Of a stretch of DNA of 64,000 bases, positions 52,291-63,067 are shown piece after piece (the first letter of the stretch is position 1; each line of letters begins with the position of its first letter). This DNA is from Chloroflexota bacterium. Its GTDB lineage: Bacteria; Chloroflexota; Limnocylindria; Limnocylindrales; CSP1-4. Made by a program: the position numbers and the translations under genes. Under the pieces are notes generated by a model. The model saw only the letters and a program-made list of their open reading frames with translations. It made no database searches and was not told the origin of the DNA. The stretch is taken from NCBI GenBank assembly GCA_026004015.1, contig BPIH01000001.1, forward strand, positions 142,398 through 206,397, given 5' to 3'.

Positions 52291-54449
52291 ATGCTCGCCC
52301 ACACCCTCCAGGCCAGCAGCCGCTTCACCCGCCGGGACGGCGTCCGCTTCGCCGCCGCGACGACCGTCCTCGTCGCCGTCCTCTCGGCGATCTTCGCCGT
52401 CGACATCGTCCCGCAGCCCATCGCCATCGAGGTCGGCGCCGTGGCGCCGGCGGACATCGTCGCCCCGCGGGCGCTGACGTACACGAGCCAGGTCCGGACC
52501 GAGGCCGCCCGCCAGGCGGCCCGCGACGCCGTGCCGCCCCAGTACGACTACACCCCCGAGAACGCCGCGGCCGTCGCCGCCGAGCAAGCCGCGGAGTATG
52601 CCCGCCGGATCGGCCCCATCGAGGCCGCCTTCGTGGCGCCCCTCACGCCCGAGGAGCGGGCCCAGATCCTCGGCTCGGTCCTCGCCGACGAGCTGAGCGA
52701 GGCCGCCCGGACGACCCTCGTGAAGCTCAGCCCCGAGCGGTGGGCCGCCGTTCGCGACGAGGCGGCCCGGGTCCTCGACACCGTCGAGCGCTCCGAGCTC
52801 CGTGACACCGAGGTCGCCGCCGTCCGGGCCCGCCTCGCCGGTCGGATGGTCGGCCTCTCGCCGGCCGAAGCCCAGCTGGCGAGCGAGCTCATCGGCCCCC
52901 TCCTCGTCCCGAACAGCTCGTACAGCGAGGAGCTGACGAACCAGGCCCGGGACCGGGCGGCGGAGGCCGTCACCCCGTCGTCGTCACGATCCAGCGCGGC
53001 GAGATCATCGTCCGCCGGGGCGAGCCCATCGACGAGTTCGCCTACGAGAAGATCACCGCCTTCGGCCTCCAGGAGGCCCGGCCCGACGTCGCCCGCCTCG
53101 TCGGCTACGCCTTCCTCGCCTTCCTCGTCGTCGTCCCCCTCCTCGCCTGGTTCTGGCGCTTCCGGCCGACCTTCTGGCACCGGACGAACGTCCTCCTTCT
53201 CGTCGCCCTCCTCCTCGTCGTCGCCGCCCTCGCCCTGAAGCTGACGGCCGGGCGGGCGATCCTGCCCTTCTTCGTCCCCACGGCGGCGGCGGCGATCCTG
53301 ACGACGATCCTCGTCGATGCCTGGGCGGCCACCATCCTCATGGTCGTCCTCGCCGTCATCGCCGGTGGCGTTTCGGGCGGCTCCCAGGAGCTCGCCGCCT
53401 ACGTCCTCGTCGGTGGTCTGGCCGGCATCCTCGGCATCCGACGCGGCGACCGCCTCCACGACTTCGTTCAGGCCGGCCTCGCCGTCCTCGTCGCCAACGT
53501 CCTCGTCGTCTCGACCTTCACCCTCCTCGGCGAGCGGGACCTGCGGGGGCTCCTCGAGCTCTGGGCTGCTTCGGGTCTCTCGGCGGGTGGGGCGGCCATC
53601 GCCGCCGTCGGCAGCTTCGCCGTCCTCGGCAACCTCTTCGGGATCACGACGGTCTTCCAGCTCCTCGAGCTGGCGAACCCGTCCCAGCCGCTGCTTCGGC
53701 GCCTCCTCCTCGAGACGCCGGGGACGTACCACCACTCGATCATGGTCGGCAACCTCGCCGAGCGGGCAGCGGAAGCCATCGGGGCCGACCCGCTCCTCGC
53801 CCGGGTCGCCGCCTACTACCACGACATCGGCAAGCTCGCCAATCCCGCCGCCTTCATCGAGAACCAGGCCGCCGGCGAGAACATCCACGACCAGCTCCCG
53901 CCCGAGGAGTCGGCGCGGCTCCTGAAGGCCCACGTCGCCGACGGGATCGACATCGCCTATCGCTACCGGCTCCCGAAGACCCTCATCGCCTTCATCCCCC
54001 AGCACCACGGGACGGCCCTCATGAGCTTCTTCTACGCCAAGGCCCGCGAGGTCGCCGCGGCCCCCTACGGCGGCCTCGAGACGGCCGAGGGGCGACGGGC
54101 GGCGGACGCCGTCGACGAGGCCCGCTTCCGGCACGCCGGCCCGAAGCCGCAGAGCAAGGAGGCGGCGATCCTCATGCTCGCCGACGGTGTCGAAGCCTCG
54201 GTCCGCTCGCTCTCGTCCCGGGACGAGGCGACGATCCGGGCCATGGTGAACCGGATCATCGACGAGCGGCTCGGCGACGGCCAGTTCGACGAGTGCGACC
54301 TCACCCTCCGCGACATCGAGCGGATCCGGGAGGCCTTCGTCAGCCAGCTCCTCGGGATGTACCACCAGCGGATCGCCTATCCGCAGAACAAGATCGTCGA
54401 GATCGAGGCCCGGCGAGCCGCCGGGCGCGGTCGATCGGGCGGAACGTGA
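52291..54449 (+). CDS. pgpH: 7TM receptor-HD phosphohydrolase, PgpH type (one frameshift)
   Basis: Membrane-bound HD-domain phosphodiesterase; close relatives hydrolyse c-di-AMP. ATG 52291; first helix VRFAAATTVLVAVLSAIFAV, then a large extracellular 7TMR-HDED domain (to about residue 230). Near 52975 one base is missing from ACCCCGTCG, after which VVVTIQRGEIIVRRGEPIDE leads into a run of about seven helices. The cytosolic HD domain has TYHHSIMVGNLAERAAEAIG, then AAYYHDIGKL (HD pair), FIPQHHGTALMSFFY and ILMLADGVEASVRS. About 720 residues. c-di-AMP specificity is inferred from architecture. Confidence 0.92.
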
Positions 54450-54537
54450 GGGGGCCGGTCGGGCGGCGCCGGGGGGCGGCCGCGCTGGGGGAGCGTCGGC
54501 GGGGTCGGAGCCCGGGACGAGGTCGGGCGGGGAGGCG

Positions 54538-55224
54538 GTGAGCGGAGCCGACGCGGGCGCCCCGGGCGGGGCTCGATGGGGCCTCCCGGCGGCCTCGGTG
54601 GCGGCCGCCGAACGCCGGCGCACCCTCTACCGGCCACCCTGGCGGATCGACCTCGTCGTCCGGGCCGGGGTGCCGAGGCTCGTCCCCGAGGCGAGGCTCG
54701 CCGATCTCCTGGCGGAAGCGCTCGCCGCGGCGGGGGCGCCGCGGCCGTCGGCCGTCGGCCTCGTCCTCACCGGCGACGCCGAGATCGCCGAGCTGAAGGG
54801 CGCCCACCTCGGGGAGTTCGCCCCGACCGACGTCCTCTCCTTCCCTCTCCTCCCGCCCGAAGCCTTCCCGGCCCACGCACCCGATCCGGACCGGGGGCGG
54901 AGTCCCCTCGTCGGGGGGTCGGCGGCCGATCTTCCGGCCGAGGGTTTCGTCCTGCCGCCGGGTCGCCGGATCCACCTCGGCGACATCGTCGTCTCCGTCG
55001 AGCGCGCCATCGTCCAGGCGCGCTCGGGGCGCGGCGGCCAGACGGGAGATCGGGCCTGGGCGCCGGCCGACGAGCTTCGCCTCCTCGTCGTCCACGGCGC
55101 CCTCCACCTCTGCGGCTGGGACCACGCCCACCCGGGGGAGGAGGCGGCCATGCGGGCCCTCGAGCGCCGGCTCCTCGGGACTCTCGACGCCTCCAGCGAC
55201 GAAGCACCCGGCGACGAGGACTGA
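54538..55224 (+). CDS. ybeY: Endoribonuclease YbeY
   Basis: Metal-dependent RNase for 16S rRNA 3'-end maturation and ribosome quality control. The catalytic signature ELRLLVVHGALHLCGWDHAH holds the three His ligands (HGxLHLxGxDH). FAPTDVLSFPLL and HLGDIVVSVERAIVQA are also conserved. 228 residues, longer than usual: about 35 extra at the N-terminus and an insertion of about 30 Gly/Pro-rich residues after SFPLLPPEA. GTG 54538 is used; a later start would remove the odd N-terminal stretch. Eighty-eight bases after the HD gene. Confidence 0.92.
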   Translation: MSGADAGAPGGARWGLPAASVAAAERRRTLYRPPWRIDLVVRAGVPRLVPEARLADLLAEALAAAGAPRPSAVGLVLTGDAEIAELKGAHLGEFAPTDVLSFPLLPPEAFPAHAPDPDRGRSPLVGGSAADLPAEGFVLPPGRRIHLGDIVVSVERAIVQARSGRGGQTGDRAWAPADELRLLVVHGALHLCGWDHAHPGEEAAMRALERRLLGTLDASSDEAPGDED

Positions 55225-55328
55225 CGGTCTCCGTCCGCCGGCACGGCCCGGGCCGTCGCGAGCCCGGGCGCCATGGACCACCGGCGACGGGCCGACCACC
55301 GGCGACGGGGCGGATCCGGAGGCCGCTG

Positions 55329-55334
55329 TACCAT
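55329..55334 (+). promoter_or_regulatory. -10 box upstream of pth
   Basis: TACCAT in CGCTGTACCATTCCC, 114 bases before pth. Same -10 form as the hrcA promoter; no good -35. Confidence 0.35.
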
Positions 55335-55448
55335 TCCCGCAGGCCCCTCCCGATGGGATCGGGCCCTTTTCGCATGCCCGGTCGCCCCGACCGGTCGCGC
55401 CAATCCGTCGCGTCGACCCGGTCAGGCCGAGCGGGCTGAGGAGCGGAG

Positions 55449-56141
55449 ATGAAGATCGTCGTCGGACTCGGAAACCCAGGCCGCGAGTACGCCGGAACCC
55501 GGCACAACATCGGCTGGCTCGTCCTCGACCGGATCGTCGAGCGGGCCGGTTGGCGCGAGCGCGGCCGCGAACGGGACGCGGCGCGGGTCGTCGGCGGCCG
55601 CTACCGGGGCCTCGACCTCCTCCTCGTCAAGCCGCTGACGTACATGAACGACTCCGGTCGGGCCGTCCGGAAGGTCCTCGCCCGGGAGCGGGCCCCCCTC
55701 TCGGACCTCCTCGTCGTCGTCGACGACTTCGCCCTCCCCTTCGGCCGGCTCCGCTTCCGGGAGGGCGGCGGCGCAGGCGGCCACAACGGCCTCCAGTCGA
55801 TCATCGACGAGCTGGCGAGCGAACGCTTCAGCCGGCTCCGGATCGGGATCGGCGAGCCGGGTCCGAACGCCGTCGACCACGTCCTGAGCCAGTTCTCGCC
55901 CGAGGAGCGGGCCCGCCTCGACGAGCTCCTCGACGCCGCCGCCGACGCCGTCGAGACGTGGGCCCGGGAGGGGACGAACCGGGCCGCGAACCGCTGGAAC
56001 ACCTTCGCCCTCGCCGCCCACGGCCCGGATCTGCCGGCCGCCGGGGAGATCGGCGGACCACCGGGTCCCGACGGAATCCGTCGCACGGCGACGGGCTGGC
56101 GGCGGGTCCTCCGGCCCGAGGAGCGGGAGCGCCCGCGGTGA
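55449..56141 (+). CDS. pth: Peptidyl-tRNA hydrolase
   Basis: Releases tRNA from drop-off peptidyl-tRNA. VVGLGNPGREYAGTRHNIGW carries the catalytic His and N-site; LVKPLTYMNDSG, LLVVVDDFALPFGRLRFREG and GGAGGHNGLQSIIDEL follow in the usual order. ATG 55449 has GAGGAG eight bases upstream. 230 residues; about 40 at the C-terminus are beyond the usual enzyme. No breaks. Seventy bases before mfd. Confidence 0.96.
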   Translation: MKIVVGLGNPGREYAGTRHNIGWLVLDRIVERAGWRERGRERDAARVVGGRYRGLDLLLVKPLTYMNDSGRAVRKVLARERAPLSDLLVVVDDFALPFGRLRFREGGGAGGHNGLQSIIDELASERFSRLRIGIGEPGPNAVDHVLSQFSPEERARLDELLDAAADAVETWAREGTNRAANRWNTFALAAHGPDLPAAGEIGGPPGPDGIRRTATGWRRVLRPEERERPR

Positions 56142-56211
56142 GGGAAGCCGTCGGTCCCACGGCCTCGAAGCCGGGACGGCGGGCCGGTCCGACGACCGAG
56201 GAGCGAGACCC

Positions 56212-59200
56212 GTGACCGGCACCCTCGCCCCGTCGGTCCCGAGCCCGGCCCCGCCGACGGGCGGCGGGCGACGGATCCCGGACCTCTCGGGGCTGCCGCG
56301 GCTCCTCACGACCCGGCCCGAGTTCGCGCGCTTCCGGGCCGACCTCGACCGGCCGCTCTTCGTGACCGGCGTCCCCCACGGCGCGAAGTCCTTCCTCGGG
56401 GCGGCCCTCGCCCTGGCGCCGCCCGGATGGCGGATCTGCTGGCTCGCCCGGGACGCCGAGATCGGGGACCGGGTCGCCGAGGAGTTCGTCGCCTGGCTCG
56501 GGGACCCCGCTGCCGTCGCCGTCCTCGAGCCCCGAACGGCCCTCGCCTACGAGCGCAGCGAGCTCGTCGCCGACGAAACGGCGGCCCGGGTCGCCGCCCT
56601 CGCCGCCTGGCGGAGCGGGCGGGCGCGGGTCCTCGTTGCCAGCATCGCCGCCCTCCTCCAGCCGACCCTCGCCCCGGCCGACCTGCCGGAGCTCCCGGCC
56701 GAGCTCCGGCCCGGAAGCCGCATCGAGCCCGAGCGGCTCCTCTGGGAGCTCCTCCGGGCCGGCTACACCCCGGCCGTCGAGGTCGCCGGCCGGGGCGAGT
56801 TCGCCCGTCGGGGCGGGATCGTCGACGTCTTCCCACCCTCGGCCGAGCTCCCCGTCCGGATCGAGTTCTTCGGCGTCGAGATCGATTCCCTCCGGAGCTT
56901 CGATCCCGCCGACCAGCGTTCCGTCGCTCCCCTCGACCGCCTTGTCCTCCTCCCGGCCTCCGAGTTCCTCGCTCCGGTCGGCGGCCGCGACGCTCTGCTC
57001 GAGCGGCTCGCGGTGCGGGGCCTCGCGTCGCGGGAGGGGCTGCCGGAGCGGCTGGCCGGCGACCTGGCCCGCTTCCTCGAGACCCTCGACCGGCGCGGCG
57101 GCGGGGCGGGCGCCCTCGATCTCGGCGACGCCGCCGAGGTCTGGGCTCCCCTCCTCGCCCCGGCCACGGGGCTCGACCACCTCGTCGCGGCCGACCTCGT
57201 CGTCCTCGACGAACCGGCCGAGATCGCCGAGGCCGCCGACTTCCTCTGGAGCCAGGCCACGGAACGCCGGGCTGAGCTCGTGGCGGCCGGCGAGCTACCG
57301 CCGACCTGGCCGGAGGCGTACCCCGGGCCCGATGCCGTCGGAGCGGTGTTCGGGGAGCGGCCGCTCCTCGGTCTCACCTGGCAGTCGGATCCACCGGCCG
57401 CCCTCGAGGCCGTCCTCCTCCCGAGCCGGACCGGGGTCGAACAGAACCCCTTCGGCTGGCGCGAGCCCGCCCTCCCGCCCGGCGGGGCGCCCCGCCTCGC
57501 CGAAGCCCTCGACCGCTGGCTCGCCGGCGAGGGCCAGACGAGCCCACCGAGCCCGGGTGCCGCCGCCGACGGGCCGCCCCGGATCGTCGTCGCCTCGGAC
57601 CAGGCCCCGCGCCTCGCCGAGCTCCTGGCCGAGGCGGGCCGGCCGGTCGGGACGACCCTCGTCGTCCACGAGCCGCCGCCGTCCGGGGCGGTCGTCCTCG
57701 TCGAGCGGAGCCTGAACGGCGGCTTCGCCGGCGGCCCCGACGGCCTCGTCTTCGTCACCGACCGCGAGCTCTTCGGGGCCGTCCGGGTCCGCCGCCCGAA
57801 GATCCGGCGCCGGGTCGTGCCGCGGGACCTCCTCGAGCGGCTCAGCCCCGGCGACCTCGTCGTCCACATCGACCACGGCATCGCCCGGTACGAGCGGATG
57901 GTCCGCCGGAGCGTCGGCAGCGGCGACGCCCGCGACTACCTCGAGCTCTCCTTCGCCGGCGGCGACCGGATCTTCGTCCCCGTCGAGCAGATCGGGCGGA
58001 TCAGCCGCTACACCGGCGGCGAGGCCCCGGCTCTGTCGCGTCTCGGCGGGACCGAGTGGGCCCGGACGAAGCAGCGGGTCCGGCGGGCGGTCACGAGCCT
58101 CGCCGAGGAGCTCCTCGCCCTCTACGCCGCCCGGGAGGCCGCCGTCGGCCACGCCTTCGGCCCCGACAGCCCCTGGCAGGCCGAGCTCGAAGCCTCCTTC
58201 CCGTACGAGGAGACCCCCGACCAGCTTCGGGCCCTCGCCGAGGTGAAGGCCGACATGGAATCCGCCCGGCCGATGGACCGCCTCGTCGTCGGCGACGTCG
58301 GCTACGGCAAGACGGAGGTCGCCCTCCGGGCCGCCTTCAAGGCCGTCGTCGAGGGCAAGCAGGTCGCCGTCCTCGTCCCGACGACGGTCCTCGCCGACCA
58401 GCACTACCGGACCTTCAGCCAGCGCTTCGCCGCCTTCCCGTTTACCGTCCGCCTCCTCTCCCGGTTCGTGCCGCCGGCCGAGCAGGCGCGAACGGTGGCC
58501 GGGCTCCGCTCGGGCAGCGTCGACGTCGTCATCGGGACCCACCGCCTCCTCTCCCGGGACGTCGCCTTCCGGGACCTCGGCCTCGTCATCGTCGACGAGG
58601 AGCAGCGCTTCGGGGTCGCCGCCAAGGAGCGCCTCAAGCAGCTCCGGACGCGAGGTCGACGTCCTCACCCTCTCGGCGACGCCGATCCCGCGGACCCTGA
58701 ACCTCGCCCTCGGCCGGCCTCCGCGACCTGTCGGTCATCGAGACGCCGCCCGAAGACCGGCTGCCGATCCAGACCCGGGTCGCCGAGGCCTCGGCCGGCC
58801 TCGTCCGGGACGCGATCCTCCGCGAGCTCGACCGGGGCGGCCAGGTCTACTACGTCCACAACCGCGTCGAGACGATCGAGGCCCAGGCCGAACAGCTCCG
58901 CCGCCTCCTGCCCGGGGCCCGGATCGTCGTCGGCCACGGCCAGATGCCCGAACGGACGCTCGAGGACGTCATGCGGGCCTTCGCCGCCGGCGAAGCCGAC
59001 GTGCTCGTCTGCACGACGATCATCGAATCGGGCCTCGACATCCCGAACGCGAACACGATCATCATCGACCGGGCCGACCAGCTCGGCCTCGCCCAGCTCT
59101 ACCAGCTCCGGGGTCGGGTCGGCCGCTCGAGCCGACGCGCCTACGCCTACCTTCTCTACCGGCCGCGGGCCCGGATCAGCGACGAGGCTCGGCGCCGGCT

Positions 59201-59943
59201 TCAGGCGATCTTCAACGCCTCCGAGCTCGGGGCGGGCTTCCAGATCGCCCTCGCCGACCTCGAGATCCGGGGCGCCGGGAACATCCTCGGCGCCGAGCAG
59301 TCCGGCCACATCGCCGCGGTCGGCTTCGACCTCTACAGCCGCCTCCTCGCCGAGGCCGTCGAGGAGGTCCGGGCCCGCCGGGAGGGTCGACCCCCGGTCC
59401 GCGAGCTGCCGGCGGCCGTCGTCGACCTCCCGGTCGAGGCACACCTCCCCGAGGCGTACGTCCCGGACGAAGCTCAGCGGCTCGATTGCTACCGGCGTCT
59501 CGCCCGGGCCCGGAGCGCCGACGATCTGGCCGTCCTCCGGGCCGAGCTCGTCGACCGCTTCGGGCCGCTCCCTCCGCCGGCTGGTGCGGCTCCTCGAGGT
59601 CGTCGAGCTCCGCCTGGCGGCCGAGGGGGCGGGGATCGCGGCCGTCGGGCGCGAAGAGGGCTGGCTCGTCGTCCGCTTCGCGGTGCCGCGGCCGCGGTCC
59701 GAGCTCGTGGCGGTCCTCGCCCGGGGTCGGATGCGGGGTCTCGGGCTCGGTGTCGGCCAGGGCGACGTCGTCGTCGGCACGGGCCAGATCCGGGTCCGAA
59801 TGCCGGCCGACCCGGCCCGGGCCTGGGCGCTGACCCGGACCCTCGTCGAGGTCTTCGGCGGGGTAGGGGAGGCGGCCGGACCGGAGCGGGCGGCCGGGCC
59901 GGAGCGGGCGGACGGGCCGCCGGAGGCCGGAGTGGTTCGGTAG
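56212..59943 (+). CDS. mfd: Transcription-repair coupling factor Mfd (three frameshifts)
   Basis: Removes stalled RNA polymerase and recruits UvrA. GTG 56212 with GAGGAG nine bases upstream. The UvrB-like N-terminus, the RNA-polymerase-interaction (CarD-like) domain ([20 protein letters not shown]) and the helicase with Walker [21 protein letters not shown] and DEEQ box [17 protein letters not shown] are intact. Near 58650 the frame changes to [17 protein letters not shown], near 58720 again to [20 protein letters not shown], and [20 protein letters not shown] follows; near 59580 it returns to [20 protein letters not shown] at the C-terminal domain. About 1,244 codons. The three breaks compensate exactly. 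Confidence 0.94.
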   Translation: MTGTLAPSVPSPAPPTGGGRRIPDLSGLPRLLTTRPEFARFRADLDRPLFVTGVPHGAKSFLGAALALAPPGWRICWLARDAEIGDRVAEEFVAWLGDPAAVAVLEPRTALAYERSELVADETAARVAALAAWRSGRARVLVASIAALLQPTLAPADLPELPAELRPGSRIEPERLLWELLRAGYTPAVEVAGRGEFARRGGIVDVFPPSAELPVRIEFFGVEIDSLRSFDPADQRSVAPLDRLVLLPASEFLAPVGGRDALLERLAVRGLASREGLPERLAGDLARFLETLDRRGGGAGALDLGDAAEVWAPLLAPATGLDHLVAADLVVLDEPAEIAEAADFLWSQATERRAELVAAGELPPTWPEAYPGPDAVGAVFGERPLLGLTWQSDPPAALEAVLLPSRTGVEQNPFGWREPALPPGGAPRLAEALDRWLAGEGQTSPPSPGAAADGPPRIVVASDQAPRLAELLAEAGRPVGTTLVVHEPPPSGAVVLVERSLNGGFAGGPDGLVFVTDRELFGAVRVRRPKIRRRVVPRDLLERLSPGDLVVHIDHGIARYERMVRRSVGSGDARDYLELSFAGGDRIFVPVEQIGRISRYTGGEAPALSRLGGTEWARTKQRVRRAVTSLAEELLALYAAREAAVGHAFGPDSPWQAELEASFPYEETPDQLRALAEVKADMESARPMDRLVVGDVGYGKTEVALRAAFKAVVEGKQVAVLVPTTVLADQHYRTFSQRFAAFPFTVRLLSRFVPPAEQARTVAGLRSGSVDVVIGTHRLLSRDVAFRDLGLVIVDEEQRFGVAAKERLKQLRTRGRRPHPLGDADPADPEPRPRPASATCRSSRRRPKTGCRSRPGSPRPRPASSGTRSSASSTGAARSTTSTTASRRSRPRPNSSAASCPGPGSSSATARCPNGRSRTSCGPSPPAKPTCSSARRSSNRASTSRTRTRSSSTGPTSSASPSSTSSGVGSAARADAPTPTFSTGRGPGSATRLGAGFRRSSTPPSSGRASRSPSPTSRSGAPGTSSAPSSPATSPRSASTSTAASSPRPSRRSGPAGRVDPRSASCRRPSSTSRSRHTSPRRTSRTKLSGSIATGVSPGPGAPTIWPSSGPSSSTASGRSLRRLVRLLEVVELRLAAEGAGIAAVGREEGWLVVRFAVPRPRSELVAVLARGRMRGLGLGVGQGDVVVGTGQIRVRMPADPARAWALTRTLVEVFGGVGEAAGPERAAGPERADGPPEAGVVR

Positions 59944-59953
59944 GTCGCCGGCG

Positions 59954-60310
59954 ATGGCGAAGCTCCCGACTCCCGAGCTCCCCGAGCCCGTGGAGGACCT
60001 CCTGAAGGAGCCGATCCGGCTCGGCTGGTACCGGGTCGCCGAGCCGCCCGTCCGTTACCGCGCCTACGAGCTCGGCGAGCGGCTCCGCTTCGGCTGGACG
60101 ATCCCGCCCCTCCGGAGCCGTCTCTCCCTGGCGATGCTGCCCGCGCAGTACGCCATCACCCTCCGCCTCTCGCCCTTCGGGGACTGGCGACTCGTCGAGG
60201 CGAAGCCCTTCGAGTTCCTGGAAGACGCCCGGCGCTGGGCGGCTGCCCTCTGGCGGGACGCCGTCCGAGGGGGGTGGGGGAGCGGGACCGGGGAATCGGG
60301 TGGGGCCTGA
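59954..60310 (+). CDS. Small conserved-looking protein downstream of mfd
   Basis: 118 residues starting MAKLPTPELPEPVEDLLKEP, then IRLGWYRVAEPPVRYRAYEL, TIPPLRSRLSLAMLPAQYAI and RLVEAKPFEFLEDARRWAAA. No signal peptide or membrane helix; moderately basic with several Trp and Tyr. Ten bases after mfd, same strand, so probably co-transcribed. I do not recognise the family. The C-terminal Gly/Ser stretch (GGWGSGTGESGGA) is probably disordered. Confidence 0.6.
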   Translation: MAKLPTPELPEPVEDLLKEPIRLGWYRVAEPPVRYRAYELGERLRFGWTIPPLRSRLSLAMLPAQYAITLRLSPFGDWRLVEAKPFEFLEDARRWAAALWRDAVRGGWGSGTGESGGA

Positions 60311-60353
60311 CCGCTGCGGGCCGCCTGCAGGGGGAGGCGAGGCGCCGCGAAGG

Positions 60354-60387
60354 ACGGGCGCCCCGGTCGATCGACCGGGGCGCCCGT
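60354..60387 (+). terminator. Perfect 34-base palindrome, bidirectional terminator
   Basis: ACGGGCGCCCCGGTCGA followed by its exact reverse complement. It lies between convergent transcripts (mfd and the 59954 gene on plus, ulaA on minus), about 45 bases after one stop and 70 after the other, so it can end both. Confidence 0.75.
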
Positions 60388-60458
60388 GGGCTGCTGGGCG
60401 CTGCGCCCGGGTTCGGTCGCGGCCGAGTCCGGGCCGGATCCGTGGTCGGATCCGAGGT

Positions 60459-61931
60459 CTAGGCGCGGGCCGCCTCCTCGACCGGCACCGACGCGCCGCC
60501 GCCCGGGACCCAGCCGGTGTCGACGAAGCGGCGCTGCCACCAGATGGCGAGGGCGAGGAGGATGGCACAGAGGACGACGACACCGGCAGCCGCCACGAGC
60601 CCCTCGATCCGGGCGATGTTGCCGACGAGGAAGCCGAACCACTGGAAGTCGGTGTCGCCGAAGGTCGTGTTCTGGAAGCCGATGGCGCTCATGACCGGGA
60701 CGAGGATCGCCGCGAAGAGGGTGATCTCGAGGCCGTTCACGAAGCCGCCGGCGACGGCGCCCCGGCGGCCGCCGGTGGCGTTGCCGAAGACGCCCGCCGT
60801 TCCGCCGGTGAAGAAGTGGGGGATCATCCCCGGCAGGATGAGCGGCAGGGCGAAGGCCGGGCCGAGCACGAGGCTCAGGAGGGCGAAGCCGACGAGCCCG
60901 CCGACGACGCTCGCCAGGAAGCCGATGATGACGGCGTTCGGGGCGTAGGGGAACGTCACCGGGCAGTCGAGGGCGGGAACGGCGCCCGGGATGACCCGCT
61001 CGGCGATGCCGGCGAAGGCCGGCACGATCTCGCCGAGGATCGTCCGGACGCCGAGGAGGATGACCGCCACGCCGCCCCCGAAGAGGAGTGCGTTCCCGAA
61101 CTGCGTCGTCAGGAAGCCGAGCCAGCCCCCGACGGCGCCACCCGAGCCCGCGCCGACCTCCTCGATGGCGGCGTCGACCCCGACCCGGGCCCCGAGGACG
61201 ATGGCCAGCAACCAGTAGATGATGATCATCGCCACCGCCGTCCCGACCATCGGGTCGCGGAGGAACCGCAGCCCGCCCGGGAACTCCATCTCTTCGGTGC
61301 TCCGGCTCTTGCCGACGAACTGGCCGACGAAGCCGGCCGAGATGTAGCCGAAGGTGCCGAAGTGGCCGATGGCGACCTTCTCGCCGCCGGTCACCCGCTT
61401 CATCCAGGGATGGGCGAAGGCCGGCATGACGACCATCATCGTCGCCAGGCCGATGGCGGCGACGATGATCTGGAGGACGTTGTCGACCTTGGCGTTGAAG
61501 AGGACGACGGTCAGGACCGTCGCCATGAAGAGCATGTGGTGCCCGGTGAGGAAGACGTAGCGCAGGGGCGTCAGCCGGGCGATGACGAGGGCGAGGATCA
61601 CGCCGAAGAACATGGCGAAGGCGACGTTCGTCGCCACCGCCGGGATGTCGTTGGCGATGGCCGTGATCGCCTCGTTCGTCGGCACGACGCCTTCGACCCC
61701 GAAGGCACCGGTGATGAGGACGCCGAGCGGGTCGAGGGCCGAGATGACCGCCCGAGCGCCGACGCCGAGGATGATGAAGCCAAGAGTCGCCTTGAGGGCC
61801 CCGCCGACGATGTCACCGAGGCCCTTCCGCGAGGCGATGAGGGCGACGGCGGTGATCAGGCCGACGAGGTACTCGGGATGGCCAAAGACATCCTTGGCGA
61901 TCCACTCGACGAGGTACGTGATGGCATCCAA
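60459..61931 (-). CDS. ulaA: PTS ascorbate-type transporter subunit IIC (UlaA/SgaT)
   Basis: Membrane channel of a phosphotransferase system. 490 residues with about ten helices; AKDVFGHPEYLVGLITAVAL, ALDPLGVLITGAFGVEGVVP, HFGTFGYISAGFVGQFVGKS and PHFFTGGTAGVFGNATGGRRG are typical of UlaA. TTG 61931 is chosen: AAGGAGGG lies seven bases upstream and the protein then starts LDAITYLVEWIAKDVFG, as the family does. Third gene of ulaC-ulaB-ulaA. The 109-base gap to ulaB has no promoter that I can see. L-ascorbate as substrate is inferred only; related IIC proteins carry other sugars. Confidence 0.9.
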   Translation of the reverse strand: MDAITYLVEWIAKDVFGHPEYLVGLITAVALIASRKGLGDIVGGALKATLGFIILGVGARAVISALDPLGVLITGAFGVEGVVPTNEAITAIANDIPAVATNVAFAMFFGVILALVIARLTPLRYVFLTGHHMLFMATVLTVVLFNAKVDNVLQIIVAAIGLATMMVVMPAFAHPWMKRVTGGEKVAIGHFGTFGYISAGFVGQFVGKSRSTEEMEFPGGLRFLRDPMVGTAVAMIIIYWLLAIVLGARVGVDAAIEEVGAGSGGAVGGWLGFLTTQFGNALLFGGGVAVILLGVRTILGEIVPAFAGIAERVIPGAVPALDCPVTFPYAPNAVIIGFLASVVGGLVGFALLSLVLGPAFALPLILPGMIPHFFTGGTAGVFGNATGGRRGAVAGGFVNGLEITLFAAILVPVMSAIGFQNTTFGDTDFQWFGFLVGNIARIEGLVAAAGVVVLCAILLALAIWWQRRFVDTGWVPGGGASVPVEEAARA

Positions 61932-62040
61932 GTTCGTTCCCTCCTTGGTTCGTGGCCACCGACCTGGTGGCCGTCTCCGTGTTCCCTCCGACCGGACCAA
62001 CCGGCCCGTGGGCTCGGGCCAGCAGATGGGGTGGCTCGGC

Positions 62041-62319
62041 TCAGCCCTTGCCGAGCGCGGCGCCCAGCTTCGTCACCATCTCCTGGAGGTCGATGAAGTT
62101 CGAGATGGTGACGATCTTCGGTTTGACGCCCTGGAGCTGTTGGGCCAGCTCGTTCGAGGTGATGATGAGGTCGGCGGTCTGGGCCGCTGCCCGGGCGGTG
62201 CCGATGTCGGCGACCTCGAGGTCGGCCTGAACGCCGAGGGTCCGAAGGGCCTTCTCGGCCTGCATCCGGAGGAGGAGGCCCGAGCCCAGGCCCATGCCAC
62301 AGACCGCCAGGATCTTCAC
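62041..62319 (-). CDS. ulaB: PTS ascorbate-type subunit IIB (UlaB/SgaB)
   Basis: 92 residues. KILAVCGMGLGSGLLLRMQA has the phosphorylated Cys in the CGMGLGS loop; then GVQADLEVADIGTARAAAQT and ADLIITSNELAQQLQG. GTG 62319 overlaps the stop of ulaC (GTGA), so it is translationally coupled. Takes phosphate from IIA and passes it to the sugar entering through UlaA. Confidence 0.92.
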   Translation of the reverse strand: MKILAVCGMGLGSGLLLRMQAEKALRTLGVQADLEVADIGTARAAAQTADLIITSNELAQQLQGVKPKIVTISNFIDLQEMVTKLGAALGKG

Positions 62320-62906
62320 GCGATACCACCACTCCTTTCTGCTTTCGTCTCCGCTGCACCCGTGTCCGTCTCACCGCCGCCCTCGACGGGGCGGGTCGGT
62401 GCGGGAGCAGCCCCGTCGTCCCGGCCCCGCTCGTAGGCGAGGACGAGGGCGTGGATGGCCGCCGGATCGTGAGCCTCGAGGAGGGCTCGCTGCCGGTCCG
62501 GGTCCGCCAGGAAGTCGGCCAGCGTCGCCAGGGCGTCGACGTGCCCGGTCTCGTCGGGCGCGGCGAGGCCGACGACGATGCGGACCGGGTCGTTCTCCGT
62601 GTGCCCGAAGGCGACGGGCTCGGCCAGGGTGACGATGGCGAAGCCGGTCCGACGGACCGCCCCCGAGGGCCGGGCGTGGGCGAGGGCGATGCCGGGGGCG
62701 ATGACGATGTACGGCCCGAGGGCATCCACCGTGGCGATCATCTCGTCGGTGTAGGCGGCCGTCGTCGCGCCGCTCGCCACGAGCGCCTCGCCGACGGCGC
62801 GAACGGCAGCCCGCCAGTCGCCGGCCGTGACCCCCACCCGAATCGCCTCCGGCGGCAGGCGGCTGGAGAGCGGACCCTCCGTGGCAGCCAGTTCCAGGCT
62901 CCTCAC
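62316..62906 (-). CDS. ulaC: PTS subunit IIA (UlaC/fructose-mannitol type)
   Basis: About 196 residues from GTG 62906, which has GGAGG five bases upstream. The active-site His lies in IAPGIALAHARPSGAVRRTG, followed by TLAEPVAFGHTENDPVRIVV and LAAPDETGHVDALATLADFL, as in the EIIA-2 fold. An Ala/Pro/Glu-rich tail of about 35 residues ends the protein. First gene of the operon; it accepts phosphate from HPr. Confidence 0.9.
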   Translation of the reverse strand: MRSLELAATEGPLSSRLPPEAIRVGVTAGDWRAAVRAVGEALVASGATTAAYTDEMIATVDALGPYIVIAPGIALAHARPSGAVRRTGFAIVTLAEPVAFGHTENDPVRIVVGLAAPDETGHVDALATLADFLADPDRQRALLEAHDPAAIHALVLAYERGRDDGAAPAPTRPVEGGGETDTGAAETKAERSGGIA

Positions 62907-62945
62907 CTCGACCTCCAGGGCGGGTCCCCCGGCCCGTACCGACGA

Positions 62946-62974
62946 AGTATGGCAACTCGGCGAGCGCCGAGCAA
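62946..62974 (-). promoter_or_regulatory. ulaC promoter with palindromic operator
   Basis: Minus strand TTGCTC (62969-62974), 17-base spacer, CATACT (62946-62951). CTCGGCG-AG-CGCCGAG (62956-62971), a perfect seven-base inverted repeat, lies in the spacer and touches the -35, so it is a candidate site for a repressor of this operon. Confidence 0.55.
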
Positions 62975-63067
62975 GCACAATAGACGTGCTCCGGACGGGC
63001 CGAATCGCCCGTCGGAGCGGCCGGGCGGACGGTTCTCGCCCGGTACCGGGCACGGAGGTAGTCCCCG

